The notes under the pieces are model-generated. The model searched no databases. It saw only the letters and a program-made list of their open reading frames with translations, and was not told where the DNA came from. Shown piece after piece: positions 24,817 to 33,901 of a DNA stretch of 64,000 nucleotides; the first letter of the stretch is position 1, and every line of letters begins with the position of its first letter. This DNA is from Bradyrhizobium jicamae (GTDB taxonomy: Bacteria; Pseudomonadota; Alphaproteobacteria; Rhizobiales; Xanthobacteraceae): contig NZ_LLXZ01000220.1 of assembly GCF_001440395.1 (NCBI RefSeq), positions 1-64,000 on the forward strand, in the 5' to 3' direction. The translations under genes were made by a program, and so were the position numbers.

Positions 24817-27690
24817 TTACTCCGCGGCTTCCGCAGGCGCGATCCGGCGGGAGTGGCGGGCCTGCTCGTCATAGGCCTTCTGCCAGTCGGACGGTCCGTT
24901 CGACGGCGAGATCTGCACCGCCGTGACCTTGTATTCCGGGCAGTTGGTGGCCCAGTCCGAAAAGTCCGTGGTGATGACGTTGGCCTGCGTGTCCGGGTGG
25001 TGGAAGGTGGTGTAGACCACGCCCGGCGCCACACGATCGGTGATCTCCGCGCGCAGCGTGGTCTCGCCGGCGCGGCTCGCCAGCCGCACCCAGTCGCCAT
25101 CGCGGACGCCGCGCTGTTCGGCATCGTGCGGGTGGATTTCGAGCCGGTCCTCACTGTGCCAGACGACGTTGTCGGTGCGGCGGGTCTGCGCGCCGACATT
25201 GTACTGACTGAGGATGCGCCCCGTCGTCAGCAGCAGGGGATAGCGCGGTCCGGTCCGTTCGTCGGTCGGGACATATTCGGTGATGACGAACTTGCCCTTG
25301 CCGCGCACGAAGCCGCCGATATGCATCACCGGCGTGCCTTCCGGCGCCTTCTCGTTGCAGGGCCACTGCACCGAGCCGAGCTCGTCGAGCTTGGCGTAGG
25401 AGACGCCGGTGAAGGTCGGCGTCAGCGCCGCGATCTCGTCCATGATCTCCGACGGATGATTGTAGTGCATGTCGTAGCCCATCGCCTTGGCAAGGCCGAT
25501 GGTGACTTCCCAGTCGGCGAGGCCGTTGCGCGGCGTCATCACCTTGCGGACGCGCTGGATGCGGCGCTCGGCGTTGGTGAAGGTGCCGTCCTTCTCGAGG
25601 AAGGTCGAGCCCGGCAGGAACACATGGGCGTAATTGGCGGTCTCGTTGAGGAAGAGGTCATGCACGATGACGCATTCCATCGACGACAGCGCCGCCACCA
25701 CATGCTTGGTGTTCGGGTCGGACTGCAGGATGTCTTCGCCCTGAACATAGATGCCCATGAACGTGCCTTCGATCGCGGCATCGAACATGTTGGGAATGCG
25801 CAGGCCCGGTTCGGGATTGAGCTTGACGTTCCACATCGCCTCGAACTGGTCGCGCACGGCATCGCCCGAGATATGGCGATAGCCGGGCAGTTCGTGCGGG
25901 AACGAGCCCATGTCGCAGGAACCCTGCACATTGTTCTGGCCGCGCAGCGGGTTCACGCCGACGCCGGGACGGCCGATATTGCCGGTCGCCATCGCGAGGT
26001 TGGCGATCGCGATCACCGTGGTCGAGCCCTGGCTGTGCTCGGTAACGCCGAGGCCGTAATAGATCGCGCCATTGCCGCCGGTGGCGAACTGCCGCGCGGC
26101 TTCGCGCAACACCTTCGGATCGACGCCGGTCATGATCGCGGTCGATTCCGGGCTGTTGTTCGGCTGCGCGACGAAGGCGGCCCATTCCTCGAACTCGCTC
26201 CAGTCGCAGCGCTCGCGCACGAAGGCCTCATCGACGAGGCCTTCGGTGACGATGACATGCGCCAGCGCCGTGAGCACGGCAACGTTGGTGCCAGGCATCA
26301 GCGGCAGATGCAGCGCCGACATATGCGGCCCTTCCACCATCTCGGTGCGACGGGGGTCGAGCACGATCAGCTTGGCGCCCTGGCGCAGCCGCTTCTTCAG
26401 CCGCGAGGCGAACACCGGATGCGCGGAAGCCGGGTTGGCGCCGATCACCATCACGACGTCGGTATGTTCGACCGAGTCGAAATCCTGCGTGCCGGCCGAG
26501 GTGCCGAACGTGGTCGACAGGCCGTAGCCGGTCGGCGAATGGCAGACGCGGGCGCAGGTATCGACGTTGTTGTTGCCAAAACCGCCGCGGATCAGCTTCT
26601 GCACCAGATAGGTTTCTTCATTGGTGCAGCGGGAGGAGGTGATGCCGCCGACGGCGTCACGGCCGTATTTCTGCTGAATGCCCTTGAACTTGGCGGCGGC
26701 AAAGTTGAACGCCTCGTCCCACGATACTTCGCGCCAGGGATCGGCGATGTCTTCGCGGATCATCGGCTTGAGGATACGCTCCTTGTGGGTGGTGTAGCCC
26801 CAGGCGAAGCGGCCCTTGACGCAGGAATGGCCGCGATTGGCCTTGCCGTCCTTCCACGGCACCATGCGCACGACTTCCTCGCCGCGCATTTCCGCCTTGA
26901 AGGCGCAGCCGACGCCGCAATAGGCGCAGGTGGTGACCACGGAATGCTCGGGCTGGCCGATCTCGATGACGGATTTTTCGGTCAGCGTCGCGGTCGGGCA
27001 GGCCTGCACGCAGGCGCCGCAGGACACGCATTCGGAGCCGAGAAAACTTTCGCTCATGCCGGGCGAAACGCGGCTGTCGAAACCGCGGCCGGAAATCGTC
27101 AGCGCAAAGGTGCCTTGCACTTCCTCGCAGGCGCGGACGCAGCGCGAGCAAACGATGCATTTCGAGGGATCGTAGGTGAAGTAGGGGTTGGATTCGTCCT
27201 TCGGCATCCAATTGTCATTGGTGCAGCCGTCGGACTTGGCGAACACGTGGTTCTCGCCCTCGTACCCATAACGAACGTCGCGCAGGCCGACCGCGCCCGC
27301 CATGTCCTGCAATTCGCAATCGCCGTTGGCGGCGCAGGTCAGGCAGTCCAGCGGATGGTCGGATATATAGAGTTCCATCACACCCTTGCGAAGCTTCTTC
27401 AGCCGCTCGGTCTGGGTGTGAACCACGAGGCCGGGCATGACCGGCGTGGTGCAGGACGCCGGCGTTCCGGCGCGGCCCTCGATCTCGATCAGGCAGAGCC
27501 GGCAAGAGCCGAACGCGTCGACCATGTCGGTTGCGCATAGTTTCGGAATCTGAGTGCCGGCTTCCATGGCCGCGCGCATGATGGAGGTGCCCTCGGGCAC
27601 CGTGACGCTGTTGCCGTCGATGGTGAGCGTCACCATCGCCTCAGATTTCGAGCGGGGCGTGCCGAAGTCGATCTCTTCGATCAAAGACAT
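24817..27690 (-). CDS. fdsA: NAD-dependent formate dehydrogenase, molybdenum subunit FdsA
   Basis: This 957-residue catalytic subunit oxidises formate to CO2. In order it has an N-terminal [2Fe-2S] domain (GSCRLCLIEIEG), a His/Cys cluster region (HPLDCLTCAANGDCELQ), two [4Fe-4S] motifs (CIVCSRCVRACEE and CVSCGACVQACP), a further CAYCGVGC cluster, and the molybdopterin domain. The molybdenum ligand is C383 in CARVCHSPTGYG, so it is the cysteine form, not selenocysteine. The C-terminal dinucleotide-binding domain ends the protein. ATG 27690 is preceded by AGGAG. An in-frame start at 27738 lies inside fdsB. Confidence 0.97.
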   Translation of the reverse strand: MSLIEEIDFGTPRSKSEAMVTLTIDGNSVTVPEGTSIMRAAMEAGTQIPKLCATDMVDAFGSCRLCLIEIEGRAGTPASCTTPVMPGLVVHTQTERLKKLRKGVMELYISDHPLDCLTCAANGDCELQDMAGAVGLRDVRYGYEGENHVFAKSDGCTNDNWMPKDESNPYFTYDPSKCIVCSRCVRACEEVQGTFALTISGRGFDSRVSPGMSESFLGSECVSCGACVQACPTATLTEKSVIEIGQPEHSVVTTCAYCGVGCAFKAEMRGEEVVRMVPWKDGKANRGHSCVKGRFAWGYTTHKERILKPMIREDIADPWREVSWDEAFNFAAAKFKGIQQKYGRDAVGGITSSRCTNEETYLVQKLIRGGFGNNNVDTCARVCHSPTGYGLSTTFGTSAGTQDFDSVEHTDVVMVIGANPASAHPVFASRLKKRLRQGAKLIVLDPRRTEMVEGPHMSALHLPLMPGTNVAVLTALAHVIVTEGLVDEAFVRERCDWSEFEEWAAFVAQPNNSPESTAIMTGVDPKVLREAARQFATGGNGAIYYGLGVTEHSQGSTTVIAIANLAMATGNIGRPGVGVNPLRGQNNVQGSCDMGSFPHELPGYRHISGDAVRDQFEAMWNVKLNPEPGLRIPNMFDAAIEGTFMGIYVQGEDILQSDPNTKHVVAALSSMECVIVHDLFLNETANYAHVFLPGSTFLEKDGTFTNAERRIQRVRKVMTPRNGLADWEVTIGLAKAMGYDMHYNHPSEIMDEIAALTPTFTGVSYAKLDELGSVQWPCNEKAPEGTPVMHIGGFVRGKGKFVITEYVPTDERTGPRYPLLLTTGRILSQYNVGAQTRRTDNVVWHSEDRLEIHPHDAEQRGVRDGDWVRLASRAGETTLRAEITDRVAPGVVYTTFHHPDTQANVITTDFSDWATNCPEYKVTAVQISPSNGPSDWQKAYDEQARHSRRIAPAEAAE

Positions 27691-27700
27691 TGTCAGTCTC

Positions 27701-29257
27701 CTATTCCGCGGCCTGCAGGGTCGCCGGTGCCGGGCCAAAATCTTCCCGGAAGTGTTTCAATGCGCTGAGCACGGGGTAGGGCGTGAAGCCACCGAGCGCG
27801 CAGAGCGAGCCGAATTTCATGGTGTTGCAGAGGTCTTCGACCACCGCGAGGTTTTCGGACGTGCGCTCGCCGCGAATGATCTTGTCGATGGTCTCGACGC
27901 CACGGGTCGAGCCGATCCGGCACGGCGTGCACTTGCCGCAGGATTCGACCGCGCAGAATTCCATCGCAAAGCGGGCCTGCTTCGCCATGTCGACGCTGTC
28001 GTCGAACACGACGATGCCGCCATGGCCGATCAGCCCGTCGCGCGCCGCAAAGGCCTCATAATCGAACGGCGTATCGAACAATTCGCGGGGGAAGTAGGCA
28101 CCGAGCGGACCGCCGACCTGCACCGCGCGAACGGGACGGCCGGAGAACGTGCCTCCGCCGACGTCGTCGATCAATTCCCCAAGCGTGATGCCGAAAGCGA
28201 CCTCGAACAGCCCGCCATGCTTGATGTTGCCGGCAAGCTGGATCGGCATCGTGCCGCGCGAGCGGCCCATGCCGAAATCGGCATAGGCCTTCGCGCCGTT
28301 GTCGAGGATGAAGGGGATCGCCGCAAACGACAGCACGTTGTTGATGACGGTGGGTCGGCCGAACAGGCCCTTGTGCGCCGGCAGCGGCGGCTTGGCGCGG
28401 ACGATGCCGCGGCGGCCTTCGAGGCTTTCCAGCAGCGAGGTTTCTTCGCCGCAGACATAGGCGCCGGCGCCGACGCGGACTTCGAGGTCGAAATTGTGGC
28501 TGGAGCCGACAATGCCCTCGCCGAGATAGCCGGTGCGCCGGGCCGCCGCGATCGCAGCGTTCATCGCCGCCACGGCATGCGGATATTCCGAGCGAATGTA
28601 GATGTAGCCCTTGGTGGCGCCGACGGCGATGCCTGCGATCGTCATGCCTTCGATCACGACGAAGGGGTCGCCTTCCATGATCATGCGGTCGGCAAAGGTG
28701 CCGCTGTCGCCTTCGTCGGCATTGCAGACGATGTATTTGCGGTCAGCGCTGGCCTGCGCGACGGTCTTCCACTTGATGCCGGTCGGGAAGCCGGCGCCGC
28801 CACGGCCACGCAGGCCGGATGCGGTAACGTCGGCGAGGATCTCGTCCGACGTCAGTGTCAGCGCACGCTCCAGCCCCTTGTAGCCGCCGTGGTCGCGATA
28901 ATCTTTGACCGAGCGGGGATCGATCACGCCGCAGCGCGCGAAGGTCAGGCGGGTCTGCCGCTTCAGCCAGGGAATTTCGTCCGCGAGACCGAGCCGCAGG
29001 GCGTGCGGGCCGTTGCTCGCCATCGCCTCGAACAGGGAGGGGACGTCCGCCGGAGATACCGGGCCATACGCGACGCGGCCTTTCACCGTCGCCACCTCGA
29101 CCATCGGCTCCAGCCAATAGAGCCCGCGCGATCCGTTCCGGATGATCTCGATCGGCAGTCCGCGCTTCTCTGCGGCCTGCTCGAGTGCCGCAACGACATC
29201 ATCGGCACCGACCGCAATTGCGCCGGCATCGCGCGGAACGAAGATTCGCATTTTCAT
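27701..29257 (-). CDS. fdsB: NAD-dependent formate dehydrogenase beta subunit FdsB
   Basis: This 518-residue NuoF-like subunit binds FMN and NAD and passes electrons from FdsA to NAD+. It has a thioredoxin-like N-terminal domain (about 1-110), the FMN/NAD glycine loop GLRGRGGAGFPTG, CNADEGDSGTF and GAGAYVCGEETSLL. The C-terminal [4Fe-4S] motif is ESCGKCTPCRIG with a later cysteine in FGSLCALGG. ATG 29257 follows GGAGG and overlaps the fdsG stop (ATGA). FdsA begins 10 bases after its stop. Confidence 0.97.
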   Translation of the reverse strand: MKMRIFVPRDAGAIAVGADDVVAALEQAAEKRGLPIEIIRNGSRGLYWLEPMVEVATVKGRVAYGPVSPADVPSLFEAMASNGPHALRLGLADEIPWLKRQTRLTFARCGVIDPRSVKDYRDHGGYKGLERALTLTSDEILADVTASGLRGRGGAGFPTGIKWKTVAQASADRKYIVCNADEGDSGTFADRMIMEGDPFVVIEGMTIAGIAVGATKGYIYIRSEYPHAVAAMNAAIAAARRTGYLGEGIVGSSHNFDLEVRVGAGAYVCGEETSLLESLEGRRGIVRAKPPLPAHKGLFGRPTVINNVLSFAAIPFILDNGAKAYADFGMGRSRGTMPIQLAGNIKHGGLFEVAFGITLGELIDDVGGGTFSGRPVRAVQVGGPLGAYFPRELFDTPFDYEAFAARDGLIGHGGIVVFDDSVDMAKQARFAMEFCAVESCGKCTPCRIGSTRGVETIDKIIRGERTSENLAVVEDLCNTMKFGSLCALGGFTPYPVLSALKHFREDFGPAPATLQAAE

Positions 29258-29727
29258 CGCTGCGCCTCCGCCACCAGCGCATCGAGGCGCTGCTCGTCCA
29301 GCCGCCCGACGACGCGGCCATCCAGCATCGCCGATGGCGCTGTGGCGCAGAGCCCGAGGCAATAGATCGGCTCCAGCGTGACGCGTGCGTCAGGCGTGGT
29401 GTTTCCAATAGCGATACCGAGCTTGGCTTCCGCGCGCGCGGCAAGCGCGTCGCCGCCCGCCGCCTGACAGGCCTCGGCGCGGCAGATTTTCAGCACATGA
29501 CGGCCGGCGGGCTCGTGGCGGAAGTCGTGATAGAACGTGAACACGCCATGGACTTCGGCGCGGGACAGGCTGAGCGCGGATGCGATCATCGGAATGGCGG
29601 GCTCCGGCACGTAGCCGAACGCCTCCTGCATCGCGTGCAGGATCACCAGCGTTGCGCCTTCGAGCTTGCCGTGCTCGGCGATGATCTCGGCGCCGCGCGC
29701 CTCACTCCAGGGTTCGTATGCCGACAT
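29254..29727 (-). CDS. fdsG: NAD-dependent formate dehydrogenase gamma subunit FdsG
   Basis: This 157-residue NuoE-like [2Fe-2S] subunit has the cluster cysteines in CRAEACQAAGG and CLGLCATAP and the helical N-terminus (MQEAFGYVPEPAI). It is the first gene of the fds operon, starting at ATG 29727 with GGAA upstream. A longer frame to 29778 lacks a ribosome site. The upstream 230-base gap holds a LysR-type palindrome (29838-29852), about 110 bases before the start. Confidence 0.94.
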   Translation of the reverse strand: MSAYEPWSEARGAEIIAEHGKLEGATLVILHAMQEAFGYVPEPAIPMIASALSLSRAEVHGVFTFYHDFRHEPAGRHVLKICRAEACQAAGGDALAARAEAKLGIAIGNTTPDARVTLEPIYCLGLCATAPSAMLDGRVVGRLDEQRLDALVAEAQR

Positions 29728-29837
29728 CAGCAGGTTCCGATCAGAGGTTGTGGTCCTCGGATCAAAACCTGGAATCACTCAAAGTATCAATAAAGCTGTC
29801 CCATGTTGCGATTTCAAAACCCAATCAAGACAATGGC

Positions 29838-29852
29838 ATAGGCAATGCCTAT
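29838..29852. promoter_or_regulatory. LysR-type operator candidate upstream of fdsG
   Basis: ATAGGCAATGCCTAT is a perfect inverted repeat around one central base, extending one further base each side (29837-29853). It fits the ATAG-N7-CTAT half-site form bound by OxyR-like LysR proteins and lies 111 bases upstream of the fdsG start. Regulation is inferred. Confidence 0.55.
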
Positions 29853-29910
29853 GGGGTGATAGGGGGCGGATTGGGGTTAATGCCTGATTACCGTCACATT
29901 CCGCAATGGA

Positions 29911-29940
29911 ACGCGCCCGTCACTGCCGCGACGGGCGCGT
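29911..29940. terminator. Stem-loop between the methyltransferase gene and fdsG
   Basis: ACGCGCCCGTC (29911-29921) pairs perfectly with GACGGGCGCGT (29930-29940) around an 8-base loop, just after the stop of the minus-strand gene at 29962. It lacks a T-run but would separate that transcript from fds. Confidence 0.55.
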
Positions 29941-29961
29941 CCTCCGTGTTTAATCGTCGTT

Positions 29962-30744
29962 TCAGAAGACGCCCGGCACCAGCATCGCCACCTTTTCGCG
30001 ATAGCGCCGATACTGATCGCCGAACATTGACACCAGATCGCGCTCTTCCAGATAGATGCCGACAAAGATGTAGGCCGTCGTCACCGTAGAGAACAGCAGG
30101 TGGCCGAGCGTCATCACAGGCGTGCACCAGAAGGCGATGATGAAGCCGAGATAGATCGGGTGCCGGATCAGGCTGTAAAGGCCCGGCGTCTTGAACTTCA
30201 TCGGCTCAACCACGCGTCCGGCGAAATGCGAGACCACTTGCGTCAATCCGAACAGCTCGAAATGGCTGATCAGGAAGGTGCTGTAGAGCACGATGAGCCA
30301 GCCCACAAAACCGCCCGCGGTCACGATGCCGGCGATCGTGGGATTCTCGACGCTCCAGACCACCATCGGCATCGGCTGCCATTGCCAGAACAGCAGGATC
30401 AGCGAAAGGCTTGCCAGCAGCACGTAGGTCGAGCGTTCGATCGCTGGCGAGGCGAAGCGTGCGAACAGCTTCTTGAAGCCCTGCCGCGCCATGCCGCTAT
30501 GCTGCACGGCGAAGATCGACATCAGCACCAAATTGACCAGCAGGGCGGTCGTCAGCGAGGACGTGCGACCGGTATCGATTGTCTTCGGTACGACAAATCC
30601 CGAGACGAAGCCGACTGCGTAGAGAAACGTGCCGAAGAAGATCAGGTAGGCGAGGCCGCCGTAGCAGAGAGTAAGCAGCCTCGTTGCAAGGGAGGCGACG
30701 GCGGGACGCGCCGCATTGGGTCCATTTTGCATCGTAATCGACAT
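29962..30744 (-). CDS. Methanethiol S-methyltransferase-like membrane protein (MddA/NnrU type)
   Basis: The 260-residue protein has six or so membrane helices and the features I recall of MddA: YGGLAYLIFFGTFLYAVGF, VPKTID, FAVQHSGMARQGFKK, ERSTYVLLASLSLILLFWQW and the methyltransferase phrase YSLIRHPIYLGF. MddA methylates methanethiol with S-adenosylmethionine to give dimethyl sulfide. A generic isoprenylcysteine-methyltransferase/NnrU role is the alternative. Start 30744 has AAGGAGA upstream. It precedes fds on the same strand, but a stem-loop lies between them. Confidence 0.75.
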   Translation of the reverse strand: MSITMQNGPNAARPAVASLATRLLTLCYGGLAYLIFFGTFLYAVGFVSGFVVPKTIDTGRTSSLTTALLVNLVLMSIFAVQHSGMARQGFKKLFARFASPAIERSTYVLLASLSLILLFWQWQPMPMVVWSVENPTIAGIVTAGGFVGWLIVLYSTFLISHFELFGLTQVVSHFAGRVVEPMKFKTPGLYSLIRHPIYLGFIIAFWCTPVMTLGHLLFSTVTTAYIFVGIYLEERDLVSMFGDQYRRYREKVAMLVPGVF

Positions 30745-30790
30745 TCGAAATCTCCTTGGTTTGGAAATGTGACGTCGGCAAATACTTTGT

Positions 30791-31114
30791 TCAGGACAGT
30801 TCGAGGCGCCTCGGCTTGCGACGCCGTGCAACTCTTTCGAGGGCGGGGTCGATCGGGCTGCGGTAGATGCGCTTGCTTTTCAGGTCGCGATCTCCAGCCT
30901 GGTGCGCCGCGAGCCAGGCGGCTTGCCGATCGCGGTAGGCGATGGCAGCGGCCATCCAGCTGTCGACAAGGCCCCGCAGCCGGGCGGGCAGGGCGAGGGG
31001 GCTGACGGCAGCGCTTGTACGGATCGGTGCGTGGGGCCGGATGGCAGCGTCGTGCGGCAACAAACCTTCTGGTGAAACATCCCCCTTGGTGGGATTGAGC
31101 AACAGGCCAATCAT
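30791..31114 (-). CDS. Hypothetical protein
   Basis: A 107-residue soluble protein with an arginine-rich C-terminus (SKRIYRSPIDPALERVARRRKPRR) and a helical centre (LRGLVDSWMAAAIAYRDRQAAWLAAHQAG). Start 31114 is chosen because GGAG lies 8 bases upstream; an ATG six bases earlier abuts that site. It is followed after 46 bases by the MddA-like gene. I do not recognise a family. Confidence 0.6.
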   Translation of the reverse strand: MIGLLLNPTKGDVSPEGLLPHDAAIRPHAPIRTSAAVSPLALPARLRGLVDSWMAAAIAYRDRQAAWLAAHQAGDRDLKSKRIYRSPIDPALERVARRRKPRRLELS

Positions 31115-31239
31115 GGTCATCTCCGATTGAACGATGATTGACCCATCTGTAGATTGGGATTCCTGTTCCTGCTTGGCGGAGTCCTTGAGAAGACCTTTCT
31201 TTTTCCTCCGGAAGTGACTGTTTTTACTTAGTTTGTATC

Positions 31240-32946
31240 GTGAACCGCCTGATAGTGGCGGACCTGCCTCGCATCGGAATCACAGAGGTGGTATTGCAGT
31301 ACCGGTTTTCCGATTATGAAATCGACCTCGGTCAGCATGAGCTGCGCCGACTAGGCGAAGCCGTGCATATCGAGCCCCAGGTATTCGATCTCATCGTTCA
31401 CCTCGTGCGCAACCATGACCGTATCGTCAGCAAGGACGAACTGATCGAGACGGTCTGGAATGGCCGGATCATTTCTGAAGCCGCGCTCTCCAGCCGTATC
31501 AACGGCGCCCGGCGCGCGCTTGGCGACAACGGAAACGATCAGCTCTTTATTCGGACGCTGCATAAGCGGGGATTCCGGTTTGTCGGCGATGTTCACGCCA
31601 TCGATGCGCCGAAAGCCGACATGGAGACGGCTTCGCTCGTTCCTGACGATGCGGTGACGCCGGACGATCTCTCCGGCCGCCTCTCGGTTTCTGCCGAAGT
31701 GCCCCGCCTCGATGATGTCGTCTCGGAATCCATCAAGGCAGAGGCTGTCACGCGATCGTCGATCGCGGTGATGCCGTTTGGAAACATGTCTGACGATCCC
31801 GAGAACGACTACTTCAGTTACGGGCTGACGGAAGACATCATTCGTCTCCTCGCCCGGAACCGGTGGCTTTCGGTGATCTCGCGACACTCGACCGTGGCGT
31901 TCCAGGGACGCACGGTGGACGCGCGCGAAATCGGCGAGCAGCTCGGTGTCAGGTATGTGCTGGTCGGCAGCGTCCGCAAGAGCCGCGATGCCGTACGGAT
32001 AACGGCGGAGCTGGTCCGGGCGGCGGATCGGAAGCAATTATGGGCCGACAAATACGACCTTAAGCTGGAGTATATCTTCGATATCCAGGAGGAGATGGCT
32101 CGCCAGATCGCCGCAACGATCGAGCCCGAGCTGTCCAAGGTCGAGCAGCAACTCGCCGCTCGCAAGGCGCCGGAAAGCCTCGATGCCTGGGATTGCTACC
32201 AGCGCGGTCTGTGGAATTTCTGGCGCTTCACCTCGCCGGGATTCGATTCGGCTGAAGCCTATTTTCAACGGGCAATTTCAGCAGATCCGAACTTCGCCCG
32301 CGGCCACGGCGCTCTCAGCTACGTCAATTTGCAGCGCGCCTTTGTTGACGAGCCGAAAGATCGTCCAGCGCGACTGGAAGCGGCCTTGCGCCAGGCGCGT
32401 GATGCCGTGGCGCTCGATGACCTCGATTGCTTCTGTCACTGCGTCCTCGGACGAGCGCTCTGTTTGACCCATCAGAATGACGAAGCGCTGGCAGCGCTCG
32501 ACGTAGCCCTGGAGCTCAATCCCAGCTTTGCGCAAGCCTACTTCGCGCAAGGGTTCAACCTGCTCTGGTACGGGCGGGAGATCGAGGCGGAAACGCTGCT
32601 CGATCAGGCGACCATGCTCAGTCCTCGCGACAGCCATCTGTGGAGTTTCCACCACGTCCGCTCCTGGACGCACTTCTCCCTGGGCGAGTACGAAATAGCG
32701 GCCGAGTTTGCCCGAAGGGCAACACGGCAGCCCAATGTCACCTATCAGGCCTTTGCGTCCCTTGCGGCGTCGCTTGGCCTTTTCGGCGAGCAGGCGCAGG
32801 CGAAAGCGGCGGCCGCCGAGCTGCTGCAGCGCAAACCGAACTACAGCCTCGAGACCGCGCGACAGGAGCTGTTCTTCTGCAACGATCGCGGCTTCATCGA
32901 TCGCTTCGTCGAAGGGCTGCGTGTCGCCGGTATCGCGCGCGCCTAA
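31240..32946 (+). CDS. Winged-helix / TolB-like / TPR regulator (CadC-type)
   Basis: The 568-residue protein has an OmpR-like winged-helix DNA-binding domain (about residues 20-115, VFDLIVHLVRNHDRIVSKDELIETVW, IRTLHKRGFRFVG). It is joined to a TolB-N-like domain (about 170-290, SIAVMPFGNMSDDPENDYFSYGLTEDII), and tetratricopeptide repeats to the C-terminus. No membrane helix is visible between DNA-binding and TolB domains, unlike CadC. Such proteins are frequent in Bradyrhizobium; targets and signals are unknown. It starts at GTG 31240, though an internal start cannot be excluded. A family A repeat begins at its stop codon. Confidence 0.85.
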   Translation: MNRLIVADLPRIGITEVVLQYRFSDYEIDLGQHELRRLGEAVHIEPQVFDLIVHLVRNHDRIVSKDELIETVWNGRIISEAALSSRINGARRALGDNGNDQLFIRTLHKRGFRFVGDVHAIDAPKADMETASLVPDDAVTPDDLSGRLSVSAEVPRLDDVVSESIKAEAVTRSSIAVMPFGNMSDDPENDYFSYGLTEDIIRLLARNRWLSVISRHSTVAFQGRTVDAREIGEQLGVRYVLVGSVRKSRDAVRITAELVRAADRKQLWADKYDLKLEYIFDIQEEMARQIAATIEPELSKVEQQLAARKAPESLDAWDCYQRGLWNFWRFTSPGFDSAEAYFQRAISADPNFARGHGALSYVNLQRAFVDEPKDRPARLEAALRQARDAVALDDLDCFCHCVLGRALCLTHQNDEALAALDVALELNPSFAQAYFAQGFNLLWYGREIEAETLLDQATMLSPRDSHLWSFHHVRSWTHFSLGEYEIAAEFARRATRQPNVTYQAFASLAASLGLFGEQAQAKAAAAELLQRKPNYSLETARQELFFCNDRGFIDRFVEGLRVAGIARA

Positions 32947-33043
32947 AGCGCGATGACTTTTCTTCGAACGTCATCCCGCTTTATCTTCTTGTTTGAGCAT
33001 GATCTTTTCGGAAAACCGCTGCACACTTTTCCGGATCATGCTC
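32945..33043 (-). repeat. Dispersed palindromic repeat, family A, copy 2
   Basis: Inverted copy of the element at 19738-19829: AAAGCGCGATGAC (32945-32957) / GTCATCCCGCTTT (32970-32982) forms one stem. GAGCATGATC (32995-33004) / GATCATGCTC (33034-33043) forms the second, enclosing CGGAAAA / TTTTCCG. It begins within the stop codon of the upstream gene and lies between convergent genes. Confidence 0.85.
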
Positions 33044-33055
33044 TCGCTGGCGTGA

Positions 33056-33901
33056 TCACGGCTGTGGACCGGACAGGTTCATTTCGCGCTCGGCGCGGAA
33101 CACATTGCTGTAAAGGTTTGCGATCCACTGACGCCCCCTTGAGGTGACGTTGAGATAGCGTATCGCTGTCTGGATTTGCGGCGCCACATTGTTCCAGTAG
33201 AACTGCGGATATTTGTAGACGACATCAGCCGGCGTCTCGTAACCGAGCTGCTTGGTCAGGCCGATCTCCTGAAATTCATAGAACAGGGCATTCGACTTTT
33301 TCAGGTAGTTCGGGTCGCCGAGCTGCCCGATGAGGTCAGCCGCGCGCAGCAACAATCCCTCCTCTTCGATCAGATCGTCTCCCGCCGCTTCCGGGTAGGG
33401 AAAGCGGGTATATTCGATCGCCCTGGCGATCCGGCTGGCATCGACTTCGTCCATTGTGTCGAGGCGCTCGAAGACGAACAGTTTTGAGCGGTCGACATGG
33501 TAGGGCGCCAGCGACGCATCGGACGAGCCTCTCGGCAGGCGAATGGTTCGGCCGCTGAGGTCGGCGACATAGGACTCGCCGTCATCTCCCTGAACGGTTC
33601 CTCTGACGTAGCCGATGTCGTGGGTCAGGCACGCCAGGATGAAGTTGGCATAGTCGTCGGGCGTCGTTGGTCGCAGCACCGCCCGTCCCATCAGGATGTC
33701 GTGGCCGGCCAGGGTGACGAGCAGGGAATGCTCGACGTTGTGATAGAGCGCGTCGCTGTTGCCGATGCACTCCAGTGTGAGCCGGGCGGCATAGGGCAGG
33801 AACTCCGCCAGTCGGGCTTGGGAGGAGCCAAACCGGCTCTTGGTTTCCGAGGTCAGGAATGTGCCCAGGGCTTGCGCTACCAGTTCCGGGATTGTGATCA
33901 T
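33056..33901 (-). CDS. HD-domain metal-dependent phosphohydrolase
   Basis: The 281-residue protein carries an HD domain: H54 and H58 in YHNVEHS, H94-D95 in CLTHDIGYVRG, and a later aspartate in LLLRAADLIGQLGD. Such enzymes hydrolyse phosphate mono- or diesters, often nucleotides. The sequence between the metal ligands (LAGHDILMGRAVLRPTTPDDYANFILA) resembles a cyanobacterial/rhizobial HD subfamily. It starts at ATG 33901. It is divergent from the binding-protein/cyclase pair, so a link to cyclic-nucleotide turnover is possible but speculative. Confidence 0.8.
   Translation of the reverse strand: MITIPELVAQALGTFLTSETKSRFGSSQARLAEFLPYAARLTLECIGNSDALYHNVEHSLLVTLAGHDILMGRAVLRPTTPDDYANFILACLTHDIGYVRGTVQGDDGESYVADLSGRTIRLPRGSSDASLAPYHVDRSKLFVFERLDTMDEVDASRIARAIEYTRFPYPEAAGDDLIEEEGLLLRAADLIGQLGDPNYLKKSNALFYEFQEIGLTKQLGYETPADVVYKYPQFYWNNVAPQIQTAIRYLNVTSRGRQWIANLYSNVFRAEREMNLSGPQP

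Noticed and set aside
23986..27540. 1184-codon open frame on the plus strand
   Set aside because: It is antisense to fdhD and fdsA, which have clear conserved motifs. The translation is Arg/His/Ala-rich without domains, as expected of GC-rich shadow frames.
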